Notes: a model not told the origin generated them from the letters alone. Counted from the stretch's first letter, positions 1-11,479 are shown. The stretch is DNA of 64,000 nt from Topomyia yanbarensis (GCF_030247195.1 NC_080672.1:186546872-186610871); one strand, 5' to 3'. Made by a program: numbers and translations.

Positions 1-216
1 CTGATACCTAGCATATTGTTCGTATGTCATCGGTTCGTCGAAAGAAGAGCAATGCTTGACGTCTGTGGCTGGGACACAACCCCTGATACCCTTATTCAGC
101 GGATGTGTCAATCGGTGGAGAAGTGGAACGCAGTCTCGGCTGCTACCATCCAGATTGCCTGTAGGCTACAGGTAATCTGGCGAACCGAGCAACAGACGAC
201 AGGCACGGCTAACTAG
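1..216 (+). pseudogene. R1-clade (Waldo-like) non-LTR retrotransposon ORF2, C-terminal end (copy W1)
   Basis: The window opens inside the ORF2 of a non-LTR retrotransposon; the last ~60 codons read in frame to TAG at 214-216 and match the end of the intact ORF2 at 22327-25302. Compared with that copy, W1 has lost about 165 nt in frame just before base 16: the codons for LIPSI are joined directly to FVCHRF. This removes the CPDC zinc-knuckle region. A further 3-nt loss follows in CHRF-VERR. W1 therefore has a damaged ORF2 even before the window edge. The rest of the element is upstream of the window. Confidence 0.85.
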
Positions 217-1150
217 TGATTGGTTAGCTGGAGCGAAAAAGGCCAAACGCAAAAAAGGGAGTGAATGGTCTGTTCATGCTGAAGCAGGTTTGGCGCAGCG
301 ACTGGCAACCGCGTAAGGGGTAAACCCAGCCACCCCGAAGCAAGACAGAAGAGTGAGTGTATAGGCGTATAAGTGGACTGCCTCATGCCAAGACGGGAGG
401 GTCGTAGCGTAGTATGTTGGGACTTAGCTATCGATGCCTCATGGCGTGGCAGAGGAGTGAAAGGGTGAGCATCCAAGTCAGTCTCACACGGCATGTTAAG
501 GGTGAGCACAAAAGTCAGCCTCACATGGTATGGTAGAGGCTAGCACAAAAGTAAGCCTAGCAAGGAATTAAAAAGGTGAGCACACAAGTCAGCCTCGCAT
601 GGTATGTCAGAAGTGGGGCCTAAGAAAAATGTCCCACATGGGATGCCAGGGGGAGTGACGGAGGTACAATAGAGTGGCACGATTGAGAGTGAATCAGGTG
701 ATAGGGTGAGCACCCAAGTCAGCCTCACATGGTATGGGTGGGGCGAGCACAAAAGTAAGCCTAGCAAGGAATGAGTAAGATGAGCACACAAGTCAGCCTC
801 GCAAGGAACGAAAAAGGTGAGCACAAAAGTCCGCCTCATGTGGGAGTGTTTGAGAGTGAATCAAGGTGCGATAGAGAGAGCACCCAAGTAAGCCTCATAC
901 AGGACGCATGAACGCGCGAGTGAGAGTGAATGAGTACATTAAGTACAGCCATCCCCCCAGAAGTAATACTGAGTGGTAGTTCCTGGGAGGAACGATGGCG
1001 GAGCCCAATGGAGTTTAGTCGGTATTAATGGCAGCGTCACCATTCGAGCCCGACACGCCCCCAATGCACCCCGTGCGTTAGCTTGGACCCTACCAATAGC
1101 ACGTGTACTGGGCTAGGACGTAAAGATCTTCTCCATTGTAAAAAAATACA
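217..1150 (+). mobile_element. 3' UTR of Waldo-like copy W1, ending in poly(A) beside a CATACA microsatellite
   Basis: Non-coding. It is the same 3' UTR as in W2 (7401-8341) and W3 (21395-22326). Positions 440-900 hold an irregular minisatellite built on units such as GTGAGCACAAAAGTCAGCCT. The element ends in a short A run at 1140-1147, after GATCTTCTCCATTGTA, and is followed at once by ACATACACACATACATAC. The long open frames here (MRLTFVLTL-type) are the minisatellite translated and are not genes. Confidence 0.85.
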
Positions 1151-1316
1151 TACACACATACATACACACAGATATTTTGCGATCTCGGCGAACTGAGTCG
1201 AATGTTATATGAGACTCGGCCCTCCGGGCCTCTGTTAGAAAGTCGGTTTTTGGAGCAATTGCATAACCTTTCTATATGAGAATGGCAAAAGAATAATATC
1301 TAATTAGCTTAATCAG
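1151..1316 (-). repeat. R-A repeat fragment, reverse orientation (TTTTGCC family)
   Basis: Reverse complement of the left end of the R-A repeat seen at 11320 and 17383. It contains the CATACA microsatellite edge, GCGATCTCG, the core GAGACTCGGCCCTCCGGGCC, and CTATATGAGAATGGCAAAAG. It runs on to AATTAGCTTAATCAG, which is the 3' end of the neighbouring R-B repeat. W1 sits in its microsatellite. Confidence 0.8.
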
Positions 1317-4011
1317 ATAAACCTGAATCACTGTGATACCGCACAGCAACTGTTGTGGCAGTCTACGACAGAAACTATGTGCGATGTCGCTTTGATCGCA
1401 GAGCCTTATCAATTCCCCCCTAATAACGGTAACTGGGTGGCGGATAGATCAGGAACCGCTGTGATACAAGTAATGGGAAGATTTCCCATCCAAGAAGTGG
1501 TAGAACGTTCATTCGAGGGTTTCGTGATAGCCAAAATCAACGGCACCTTCGTATGTAGCTGCTACGCTCGCCCAAGGTGGACAGTAGAGCAGTTCAGCCT
1601 AATGCTGGAGCAGTTAACCGAGCAGTTGATCGATCGAAAGCCGGTAGTCATTGGTGGTGACTTTAACGCCTGGGCTGTGGAATGGGGCAGTAGAGTAACC
1701 AACACAAGAGGGTGTGTCCTGCAGGAAGCTCTAGCGAAGTTAGACGTACGATTGTGCAATGAAGGCTCTGTTAGCACATTTCGGAGAGACGGCAGGGAGT
1801 CTATCATCGACGTCACATTCTGTAGTCCCTCATTGACGGCGAACATGAATTGGAGAGTATGCGAAACGTATACGCATAGTGACCACCAGGAGATTCGCTA
1901 CCGTATCGGTCAACGGAACCCCGCAGCAGTACAGAGAAGGGTGACCGGCGAACGAAAGTGGAAGACGAAAGCCTTCAACAAAGACCTCTTTGTTGAGGCA
2001 CTTCGGCCGAACGACGGGACCGAGAACGTGGATGCGGCTGACCTAACAAGAAGGATTGTGGCGGCTTGTGACGCCACAATGCCGCGAAAACTGGAACCAC
2101 GCAATAAACGGCGTCCAGCTTACTGGTGGAACGAGACGCTTAGTACGTTACGCGCTGCTTGTCTCAGAGCCAGAAGGCGGGCCATAGAGCAAGGTTGGAA
2201 CCAGATAGAGAAGAGCGTAAGGCAGCGTTTCGGGAAGCTAGGGCCGCTTTAAAACGGGAGATCAGACTTAGCAAGTCAGAGTGCCACAAGGAGCTATGCC
2301 GAGAAGTAGACGCCAATCCCTAAGGTGACGCATACCGAGTCGTGATGGCGAAAATGAAGGGTCCGACGACGCCAGCCGAAATGTGTCCGAGCAAGCTGAA
2401 GATAATCGTCGAGAGTCTTTTCCCGAAGCACGACCCAACTATATGGCCACCGACACCGTACGGCGAAGAAGAAGGAACAAACACGGAACGGCAATTGACT
2501 AACGACGAGCTAGCAAAAGCATCGAAACGCCTAAAATCAAAGAAAGCCCCTGGTCCGGATGGAATACCAAACGTGGTACTGAAAGCTGCGATCCTGGCAT
2601 ATCCGGACATGTTCAGGATAGTGATGCAGAAGTGCCTAAATGAAGGCAACTTCCCCGAAATGTGGAAGGTCCAGAAGCTGGTGTTGCTGCCGAAGCCAGG
2701 GAAGCCACCTGGCGACCCGACCTCGTACAGGCCCATATGCCTGCTGGATACACTCGGAAAACTCCTGGAAAGGATCATTCTTAACAGGTTGACGAAATTC
2801 ACGGAAGGTGAGCGTGGACTGTCCAAGATGCAGTTAGGTTTCCGCAAAGGAGCATCGACAGTGGATGCAATTCGGATAGTGCTCGAGAGTCCTGAGAAGT
2901 CATCTAAACAGAAGCGAAGAGGAGATCGATACTGCGCTGTGGTCACGATAGATGTGAAGAACGCGTTCAACAGTGCCAGCTGGGAAGCCATCGCTGCAGC
3001 GCTGCATAGAATGAGGGTTCCCGACTATCTATGCCAGATCCTGAAGAGCTACTTTCAGAGCAGAGTGCTGCTGTACGAGACCGAGCGAAGGACAGAAGTC
3101 ACTGCGTGTCACAGCGGGCGTTCTTCAGGGCTCCATTCTCGGTCCAATAATTTGGAACGGGATGTACGATGGGGTCCTAACGCTGCAGCTGCCTAGGAAA
3201 GTGAAAATCGTAGGTTCGTCAACAACCACGTTGATTACGCCTGTGAAAAGTCGGCGAAGGCAACGAACGCAATAGCGAGAATAATGCCAAACGTCCGGTC
3301 CGAGAAGCAGCACGAGACGTCTGCTATCTACTGTTTCGTCATCGATACTCCGATATGGGGTTCCTGCCTGGAGTGCTGCGCTGAAAACCATGCGGAATGG
3401 CCGTACGAGTCGCGAGTGCCTACAGAACAATATCGTCGGAGGCAGTATGCGTTATCGCCGGGATGATCCCCATCTGCATCACCCTGGCGGAGGACGTGGA
3501 ATGCTATCAGCGGAGAAATGTACGTAACGCTAAGAGACTGGTTCGAGCGGACTCGTTGGCTAAATGGCAACAGGAGTGGGACAACGCGGAGAAAGGAAGG
3601 TGGACCCACCGACTCATCCCAAATGTATCGGCCTGGGTACATAGGAAGCATGGAGAGGTGAACTTCCATTTGACGCAGTTTTTGTCCGGGCACGGATGCT
3701 TCCGGAAGTACTTGCATCGGTTTGGAAATGCTTCGTCACCCCTTTGCCCCGAGTGTGCGACTGTGCAGCAGACACCGGAACACATGGTCTTCGAATGCCC
3801 TAAATTCGAAGAAGTTCGTAGGGGTATACCTGGTATGACAGTGGACAATATCGTCGAAGAAATGTGCCGTGACGAACATACCTGGGATGCTGTCAACAGA
3901 GTGGTCTCGAGCATACTCTCCGAGCTGCAGAGAAAGTGGCGAAGTGAACAGCAAGAAGCCGCAAATCGGGTTTCGAGAGAAATTCCGCCGGGGAACTCTC
4001 CAACTGTGTAG
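1317..4011 (+). pseudogene. R1-clade non-LTR retrotransposon ORF2, second family (EN + RT + zinc knuckle), decayed
   Basis: 5'-truncated ORF2 starting at the INLNHC motif of an AP-type endonuclease. Endonuclease (1317-2230): catalytic Glu in IAEPY, GDFNAWAVEWGS and SDHQE are present. The frame is lost near 2230 and resumes at 2342. Reverse transcriptase (2342-3215): KKAPGPDGIPN, PKPGKPPGDPTSYRPIC, LGFRKGASTVDAI and DVKNAFNSASW. Another frameshift lies near 3110; QGSILGP continues in a second frame to KIVG at ~3215. There the FADD catalytic box and about 110 codons are missing, and sequence resumes at DYACEKS (~3230). The C-terminal part (3397-4011) is open and holds the CCHC knuckle CPEC-x8-H-x4-C. 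It is clearly related to but distinct from the W elements. It cannot encode an active polymerase. Confidence 0.9.
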
Positions 4012-5316
4012 ACTAGGCCCACCGCCGGGGACCAGTTGAGCAGTACGTGACGTAGCACCGAGTTGGGTCGTCGGGGCGCCTGGGAACCGGACGTCAAGCT
4101 TCACCGGAATCGCTGAACCGACCTCGACATCCTACCGGGTAGTTCGTGAGTAGGCTAGATCCACCACCGGGGATTAGACCGAGTAGACCGCGTCGCAGAG
4201 CTAGCAGTGGGTCGTTGGGGCGCTGGTGAACCGGAAACTACGCTCCAACCGGAATCGCCGGATAGACCTCAGCACCTACTGTATGGCCCGTTGAGTAGGC
4301 TAGATCCACCGCCGGGGACTAGATCGAGTAGATCGGGATGACGCGGAGTGCTAAATGGCTCACAAAAACGAACATCGGAATCAGGAGCAATCTATCGCTC
4401 GGTTGCAGGAGAATAGGCTAGATCCATTGTTGGGGACTAGACTGAGTAGTTCGCGAACAAGTGAGGGCGGGAGCTGAATGGCTCATCGGGAAAGTAGAGC
4501 GAAACGGAACGAGAGGTAGCTAAAGGGCTCAAGAAATTGTGGTGCTAAAACAAAAGAAGAATCGATAACGGGAGAGCCTCCTTCGTCGGGGAACTCTCCG
4601 TCGGCGTAAGCTAGATCCACCGCCGGGTACTAGACTGAGTAGACCGCGACGAAATACCACCAGTCGCAGGTCGTCGGGGCATCAGCGAACCGGACGCCCT
4701 GCTCCACCGGAATCGCCGAACTGACCTCGATATCTGGTTGGTTGGCTCGGTTTCGGGAGAACTTCTCTCGCCGAGGAATTCTCCGTCGGAGTAGGCTAGG
4801 TCCATCGTCGGGGACTAGACCGAGTATTTCGCGAACAAGTCTGGTGCTCAATGAGTAAACGGCGCTGAATGGTGCGAGAAGGGAGTTGCGGTGCTACCTG
4901 GCACAATGGAGCCGAAGGGCTCGGTGAATGAGACAGTCTCAAGTTTGTCACCCAGGCTGTACTCGTAGGGGAGAAGTACTAAGCCTCGACTCACAGCCAG
5001 CTTTCCGACTGCCATGTAGAACTTGCCAGTCTGTGTGGATGGTAGAGAATTGGTGGTGTGTAGAGGAGTGGGGCTGTAACCCTGCGGAAGAAACGAACTA
5101 GTAAGTAGATGAATTAGAGTGTGTGCTATGCACATAAAAACCCCTCCCCGAAGTAATGCCGTACGGTAGTGCCGGGGAGGAATCAGGTTCTGGGCAAGAG
5201 CAGTGGTTTTTAGCGGGTCGGGTGATGGTAGCCCAAACCCGTTCCCTGAGACATTGGGGTTTTTGAACATTTTTCCTCACTCAGAGTTTTCCTGAAAAAA
5301 TTTTTACCGCTCTCTA
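4012..5316 (+). mobile_element. 3' UTR of the second R1-clade family, with six dispersed subrepeats
   Basis: Non-coding tail of the element above. A ~40-bp motif, GTAGGCTAGATCCACCGCCG then GGGACTAGACCGAGTAG, recurs with variation near 4009, 4150, 4300, 4415, 4603 and 4790. It is separated by GTCGTCGGGGCGC / GAACCGGACGC / ACCGGAATCGCCG blocks. The element ends CTCTAAAAAAAA (5310-5320) and abuts ACATACACACAGATATTTTG. So this second R1 family also terminates at the microsatellite of an R-A repeat. No gene is seen in the short open frames. Confidence 0.8.
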
Positions 5317-5515
5317 AAAAAAACATACACACAGATATTTTGCGATCTCGACGAACTGAGTCGAATATTATATGAGACTCGGCCCTCCGGGCCTCGGTTA
5401 GAAAGACGGTTTTTGGAGCAATTGCATAACCTTTCTATATGAGAAATCTCTGAGAAAATTGTGTGAGTTTAAATGACACACACATACACACATATACGAG
5501 AAAGGCAAAAATACA
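5317..5515 (-). repeat. R-A repeat end joined to an R-B piece, reverse orientation
   Basis: 5321-5450 is the reverse complement of the R-A left end, with the core GGCCCTCCGGGCC and CTTTCTATATGAGAA. It then switches to reverse-complement R-B sequence (TCTCTGAGAAAATTGTGTGAG, TTTAAATGACACACAC) and ends ACGAGAAAGGCAAAAAT. This looks like an internally deleted chimeric repeat. Confidence 0.7.
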
Positions 5516-5586
5516 AATATTACAAAAAATGAATCTTAAAATCTAAGTCAACCTATTTTTGAAAACTTCAAAAGATACAGAAAAGT

Positions 5587-5894
5587 CTAAATGGTCATAA
5601 ACACTATTAAAAACATTACACATCGCCCTAATGGGTTCGTTTTGACCGTACTGGGTGCTGAAGCTTCCAGGACAGATCCAACAAGTGAAAAATAGAGTGC
5701 CCGCAAACAATATGGATCACTGAACTCTTTGGAGATTCTTATAATGAAACAGAGATTTCTATTTGCCTGTGCTGTAACATGAGAGTAATGATTTCTGAAT
5801 GTCAGTTGTGAGTCAAGAAGTACACCGAAGTCTCTGACAACTGTCATTCTCTCTAGCGATTCCTCGGAGATGGTGTAGTTCCACAGTATTGGAT
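5587..5894 (-). pseudogene. LINE reverse-transcriptase fragment (Jockey-like), C-terminal RT region
   Basis: Minus-strand frame with VVRDFGVLLDSQLTFRNHYS and a following ISKEFSDPYCLRALYFSLV segment. This is the conserved region after the palm domain in Jockey/CR1-type LINE polymerases (RDLGV-x-LD-KL-F). It starts right at the TTTTGCCTTTCTC end of the repeat at 5895 and is cut at both ends. Family assignment beyond Jockey-like is not supported. 5516-5586 shows nothing recognisable. Confidence 0.75.
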
Positions 5895-6925
5895 TTTTGC
5901 CTTTCTCAATAGAAAGGTATTGAAATTACTCTAAAAACCGACTTTTTAACGGAGGCCCGGATGGCCGAGTGACATATACCATTCGATTCAGTTCGTCGAG
6001 TTCGGCAAATGTCTGTGTGTATGTATGTGTATGTGTGTATGTATGTGTGTGTATGTGCGTCTGTGTGTGTGTACGCGAACACAATCTCACTCACATTTCT
6101 CAGAGATGGCTGAACCGATTTTCTTAGTTCCAAATGAAAGGTGCAACGTTCCCATAGGCTGCTATTGAATTTCTAATTGATCCGACTTCCGGTTCCGGAA
6201 TTACAGGTTGATGAGTACGATCACGTAGAAAATGTCGATTTTAATACATTCTGCAAGGAATGTCTAATGGTGAAAATTTTTCCAAAATGTGACCACAACT
6301 GCTTCGATTTGTAGTACTAGGTCACTAACAGCCATTCAAAGTCTTTTTGGTCACATTGGCACCATCATCGGTTCCGGAAGCCCCGGAGGAAGTGTCCAAA
6401 TTCAGAATAACAGTCACATCGGTTTCTCGGAGATGGCTAGACCGAATCAACCAAAGTTAGTCTCAAATGAAAGATGTTGCGTCCCCGTAAATGGCTATTA
6501 AATTTTATCCCGAACCGACTTCCGGTTCCGGAGTTACGGGTTGTGGCGTGCGATCACATAGCAAATTGTGATTCAAACCGATACTCCGATGAAAGCAAAA
6601 AAGGTAAAAATTTCGCTAAAATGTCTCTCAAACAACTTAAATTTGCAGTTCTAGGTCACCGACGGCCAAACAAACTTTCGTTGACTGCGATGACCACCAT
6701 TGACGGATCCGGAAGTGCCCGGGAAAGTTTCTCGGAAAAGGTTGGGCCGATTTTCACAAGCTTAGTCCCAAATGGTAGCTATATTATCCCCACAGATGTC
6801 TGTAAAATTTCGCACGAATCGCTTATATGGTTCCGGAAATATAGACTGAACCGTCCGGTCACATATGAAATTCCCATATAAGCCGGAACTCAAAATTTTT
6901 CAAAAGGGGACCCCATGAAATTTGT
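5895..6925 (+). repeat. R-C repeat copy (TTTTGCCTTTCTCAATAG family)
   Basis: Begins TTTTTGCCTTTCTCAATAG, carries a one-base variant of the shared core (GAGGCCCGGATGGCCGAGT), and has a short (TGTA)n stretch at 6010-6075. It continues with repeated blocks of the form ATCGGTTTCTCGGAGATGG ... AAATGAAAGGTGTTGCG ... CCGACTTCCGGTTCCGGAGT, each block about 250-300 bp. It is homologous to 18033-19040. No coding capacity. Confidence 0.8.
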
Positions 6926-7262
6926 TACTACGTTTTAGTTGCCGCAAGGTTCTACTGTATCGATTTTGTTGGCTATTTTCGGCAAATTTGAGACTAAGAG
7001 AAACGAAAGCAATGAAAATGAAAGACGGATAGGTATCCTAGACCGAATCAGTTATAAACTTAGAACGGAAAACTAGGACTAGGCAGGCTCATATGGACAT
7101 GATCGAAAGGAAATGTGAAGAATCCTTTGCCTTCTGCTAAGTAGGAGTTGGGCGTTGCACCCAAGTCTACCGCATGGTCTATGGTAGAACATAACTCATC
7201 ATCATGTTTTACCGCCGACGCCGGCGTCGGCGGCTTTTTGGGACTTCGCCGATTTCACACCT
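6926..7262. other. Unassigned interval with a GC-rich palindrome
   Basis: No gene or known repeat is recognised between 6926 and 7235. It replaces the last part of the R-C repeat. 7236-7262 (TTTTTGGGACTTCGCCGATTTC) matches the R-C end at 19148-19170. The only striking feature is the palindrome at 7212-7233. Confidence 0.5.
7212..7233. repeat. Perfect 22-bp palindrome
   Basis: CCGCCGACGCC followed immediately by its exact reverse complement GGCGTCGGCGG, with no spacer, in an otherwise AT-rich stretch. It is seen directly; its role is unknown. Confidence 0.9.
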
Positions 7263-7400
7263 TTTTGCCTTTCTCAATAGAAAGGTATTGCAATTGCTCT
7301 GAAAACCGACTTTTAACGGAGGCCCGGAGGGCCGAGTGAAATATACCATTCGATTCAGTTCGTCTAAATCGGCAAATGTCTGTGTGTGTGTGTATGTATG
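7263..7400 (+). repeat. R-C repeat left half, interrupted at its microsatellite by W2
   Basis: TTTTGCCTTTCTCAATAGAA to the TGTGTGTGTGTATGTATGTG microsatellite. The repeat is split by W2; sequence on the far side resumes at 10135 with microsatellite and then CATTTAAACTCACACAATTT, an R-B type right half. Confidence 0.8.
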
Positions 7401-10134
7401 TGTTTTTTTTTACAATGGAGAAGACCTTTACGTCCTAGCCCAGTACACGTGCTATTGGTAGGGTCCAATCTACCACACGGGGTGCACCGGGGGCGTATCG
7501 GGCTCGAATGGTGACGCTGCCATTAATACCGACTAAACTCCATTGGGCTCCACCATCGTTCCTCCCAGGAACTACCTCTCGGTATTACTTCTGGGGGGAT
7601 GGCTGTACTTAATGTACTCATTCACTCTCACTCACGCGTTCATACGTCCTGTATGAGGCTTACTTGGGTGCTCTCTCTATCGCACCTTGATTCACTCTCA
7701 AACACTCCCACATGAGATTGACTTTTGTGCCTACCTTTTTCGGTCCTTGCGAGGCTGACTTGTGTGCTCACCTTACTCATTCCTTGCTAGGCTTACTTTT
7801 GTGCTCGCCCCACCCATACCATGTGAGGCTGACTTGGGTGCTCACCCTATCACTTGGTTCACTCTCAATCGTGCAACTCTATTGTACCTCTGTCACCCCC
7901 CCCCCCCCCCCTGGCATCCTATGTGGGACATTTCTTAGGCCCCACTTCAGACATACCATGCGAGGCTGACTTGTGTGCTTACCTTTTTCATTCCTTGCTA
8001 GGCTTACTTTTGTGCTAGCCTCTACCATACCATGTGAGGCTGACTTTTGTGCTCACCCTTAACATGCCGTGTGAGACTGACTTGTATGCTCACCCTTTCA
8101 CTCCTCTTCCACGCCATGAGGCATCGATAGCTAAGTCGCAACATACTACGCTACGACCCTACCGTCTTGGCATGAGGCAGTCCACTTATACGCCTATACA
8201 CTCACTCTTCTGTCTTGCTTCGGGGTGGCTGGGTTTACCCCTTACGCGGTTGCCAGTCGCTGCGCCAAACCTGCTTCAGCATGAACAGACCATTCACTTC
8301 CTTTTTTGCGCTTGGCCTTTTTCGCTCCAGCTAACCAATCACTAGTTAGCCGTGCCCGTCGTCTGTTGCTCGGTTCGCCAGATTACCTGTAGCCTACTGG
8401 CAATCTGGATGGTAGCAGCCGAGACTGCGTTCCACTTCTCCACCGATTGACATCCGTTGAATAAGGGTATCAGGGGTTGTGTCCCAGCCACAGACGTCAA
8501 GCATTGCTCTTCTTTCGACGTCGAACCGATGACATACGAACAGTATGTGTTCGGCAGTTTCGTCTACACCTGGGTAGTCTGGGTAGACTGGGACCTCCAC
8601 GAGCCCGAACCTGTGGAGGCACTGTCGGAAACAGCCATGGCCTGACAGGAATTGTGTCAGGTGGAAGTGAACTTCCCCATGGGGTCTTCCCACCCAGCTC
8701 GATATGCTAGGTATCAGCCGGTGGGTCCACCTACCTTTCGAGGAGTTGTCCCACTCACGCTGCCATCTGGCGACCGAGGTCACCCTGGTGCGCTCGCGGG
8801 CTCCTCTATTTCCACGTAGCTCGAAACACTCCTCATCTTCCCGAATGACCAGCCCGACTGGCATCATGCTCGTTATCACGCAGGATGAATCGTGTGATAC
8901 CGTGCGGTAGGCAGATATCACTCTGAGGCACATCACGCGGTAGGTGCTCTCCAGTTTCTGTAGGTAACTGGTTACCCTCAGTGCTCTTGAACATGACGGG
9001 CCGCCGTAGCTGAGGATAGATACGGCAACGCCTGCCAGTAACCTACGTCTACTGGAGCACACCTTTGAGCTGTTGGACATCATTCTCGATAGAACCGCAA
9101 CAGCAGTCGACGCTCTCTTGCATGTATAGTCGACATGGCTACCGAAGGTCAGCTTGTCGTCTATAATGACTTCGAGAGACTTCAGACTTCGCTGTGAAGT
9201 GATCGCGACTTCTCCCACATGGATAACTGCATGTTGTGCCGACTTGCGGTTGTTGACGATAACTACCTCCGTCTTATGATGAGCGAGCTCCAGGCCTCTC
9301 GCGCTCATCCATTTCTCCACCGTGTTGATCGTGTGTTCTGCGGTTAGTTCTACCTCAGGAATTGACTCCCCGTAGACCTCCAAGGTTACGTCGTCAGCAA
9401 AGCCGACGATCTTGACCCCAGGAGGGAACTTCAATCTCAGAACCCCGTCATACATGAGGTTCCAAAGCACCGGGCCTATGATCGAGCCCTGTGGGACTCC
9501 GGCGGTAATCGGAACCCTTTTCTGACCGGCATCGGTCTCGTATAGCAGTACGCGGTTCTGGAAGTAACTTTCCAAGATCCGGTACAGACCCACCGGTAGG
9601 CTAAGCCGGTGTAACGAGAGCGCGATGGCATCCCAGCTTGCGCTGTTGAATGCGTTCTTCACGTCAAGTGTCACTAACGCACAGTATCGAATACCTCGCC
9701 TTTTCCGTTGGATCGCTATCTCGGCAGTATTTATCACTGAGTTGAGAGCGTCCACTGTGGACTTACCCTTCCGAAAGCCAAACTGGTTGCTTGACAGGCC
9801 GTCCGTACCCTCCGCGTACGGGGTTAGCCTGTTGAGGATGATCCTCTCAAGCAGTTTGCCAGTCGTGTCGATCAAACAGATTGGTCTGTACGCCGATGGG
9901 TCGCCTGGCGGCTTCCCGGGCTTCGGCAACAGCACCAATTTCTGCCTTTTCCATCTATCGGGGAAACGGCACTCGTCAAGGCATTTCTGCATAGCTAGCC
10001 TGAACATGTTCGGGTTCGCTATGATCGCTGCCTTGAGAGCGTTGTTTGGAACTCCATCCGGCCCTGTAGCTTTATTCATTGCTAGGGATTTAGCCACTGC
10101 GAGTAGTTCTTCATTCGTCACTGGAGCCACCATT
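7401..10134 (-). mobile_element. Waldo-like R1-clade element W2, 5'-truncated, in a (TGTA)n microsatellite
   Basis: Minus-strand element: poly(T) 7401-7410 (its 3' poly(A)), 3' UTR to 8341, ORF2 relic 8342-10134. It lacks ORF1, the endonuclease and the first ~395 ORF2 codons, the usual outcome of incomplete target-primed reverse transcription. Both flanks are microsatellite (TGTGTGTATGTATGTG and GTGTGTATGTGTGTGTG). It is closely similar to W3. A C homopolymer at about 7896-7912 is expanded relative to W3. Confidence 0.9.
8342..10134 (-). pseudogene. W2 ORF2 relic: reverse transcriptase and C-terminal zinc-knuckle region
   Basis: Reads from VAPVTNEELLAVAKS through the whole RT (PGPDGVPNNALK, PKPGKPPGDPSAYRPIC, FGFRKGKSTVDAL, VKNAFNSASW, GVPQGSIIGP, VGFADDV) to the C-terminal region. 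The Waldo/R1 knuckle is altered: the second Cys of CPDC is Tyr and the first residues read YPDYPG. A 2-nt loss near 8449 (GACATCC against GACACATCC in W3) shifts the last ~35 codons. The apparent N-terminus MTHTHTHT is translated microsatellite, not protein. The RT core is open, but the protein lacks an endonuclease. Confidence 0.85.
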
Positions 10135-11319
10135 GTGTGTGTATGTGTGTGTGTCATTTAAACTCACACAATTTTCTCAGAGATGGCTGAACCGATTTTC
10201 GCAAACTTAGTTTCGTCTGAAAGGTATAACGCTTCCATAAGCTGCTATTGAATTTTTAGTTGATCCGACTTCCGGTTCCGAAGTTACGGGTTGAAGAGTG
10301 CGGTCAAACAGCAAATTTCCATATAAACTGGTACCACCATGATATTAAAATGATGTAAAACATATTAAAATTGACGTAACATTACTCTAGTTTGCGGGTC
10401 TGGATCACTAATGATCAATTAAAGCAGCTTTGACCACATTGGCCACCTATGACGGTTCATGACGCCTCCGGGGAACCCGCAAAGTTTCTAAGCTAATATC
10501 ACACCCATTCCCCAACGAATTCTCTACCGATTTTTACAGGCTTAATTTCAAATGAAAGATACAGTATTAGCATTGACTGCTGCTGAATTTCATTCGGTTC
10601 TGACTCTTGCTTCCGGAGTTACAGGGGTGTTAGTAAGGATACACTGGAATTTCCCATATAAATCGGTACAATCGTAATACCTCATAGGCTAAAAACTATT
10701 GAAATGGTCACCAAATTACTTCTAATCGCAGATCTAGATCACTCATCGCCAATCAAACATTTTTTGAATATATTGTCCACTATCGACGATTTCGGAAGTC
10801 CGGTATTCCGGGCTTATTCCACAATTAAAGTAACATCGGTTCTTCGGTGATGACTGAACCGATTTTCTCAAACCAAGACTCAAATGGAAGGCAAAATATG
10901 CAGTTGAGCATTGCGTCGCCGCACCTCCCCCCTTGCCTTACCCTTAAACCTCCGTCCTTCATCACTCCTCTCCCCTTGGACCACCATCACGCCCGCATTT
11001 CCTTCATCCACCCCGTATACCGAAATAAGATGAAGGATTTATGACGCATCCTCCACTCCCACTCTACTAACCCCCCATTCCCTCCACTTTCAAACCCATT
11101 CCACCAACATTTCAAAATATAATCACATGCAGATAACAATGAACTCATGCTGATTAAGCTAATTAAATTTAAGATGAAGGATTTCTGACGCATCCTCCAC
11201 TCCCACTCTACTAACCCCCCATTCCCTCCACTTTCAAACCAATTCCACCAACATTTCTAAATATAATCACATGAAGATAACATTGAACTCATGCTGATTA
11301 AGCTAATTAAATACTATTC
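10135..11319 (+). repeat. R-B repeat, right part
   Basis: After the microsatellite: CATTTAAACTCACACAATTT, TCTCAGAGATGGCTGAACCG, then blocks with CCGACTTCCGGTTCCG, GACCACATTGGCCACCTATG and a C-rich stretch. It ends with CGCATCCTCCACTCCCACTC, which is duplicated in tandem here (11045 and 11190), before AAGCTAATTAAATACTATTC. It is homologous to 16370-17382, 20150-21212 and 30140-30930. No coding content. Confidence 0.8.
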
Positions 11320-11479
11320 TTTTGCCTTTCTCATATAGAAAGGTTATGCAATTGCTCCAAAAACCGACTTTCTAACCGAGGCCCGGAGGACCGAGTCTCA
11401 TATAACATTCGACTCAGTTTGCCGAGATCGCAAAATATCCGTGTGTATGTATGTGTGTATGTATGTGTGTATGTGTGTG

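Noticed and set aside
540..839. Apparent small proteins MRLTFVLTL... / ...PCEADLCAHL in three places (also 7712-8345, 21757-21993)
   Set aside because: They are the 3' UTR minisatellite of W1, W2 and W3 translated; frames, starts and lengths differ between copies.
8394..10157. W2 frame taken as a complete 587-residue protein starting MTHTHTHT
   Set aside because: The first ~8 residues are flanking microsatellite and the C-terminus is frameshifted; it is a 5'-truncated ORF2, not a gene with its own start.
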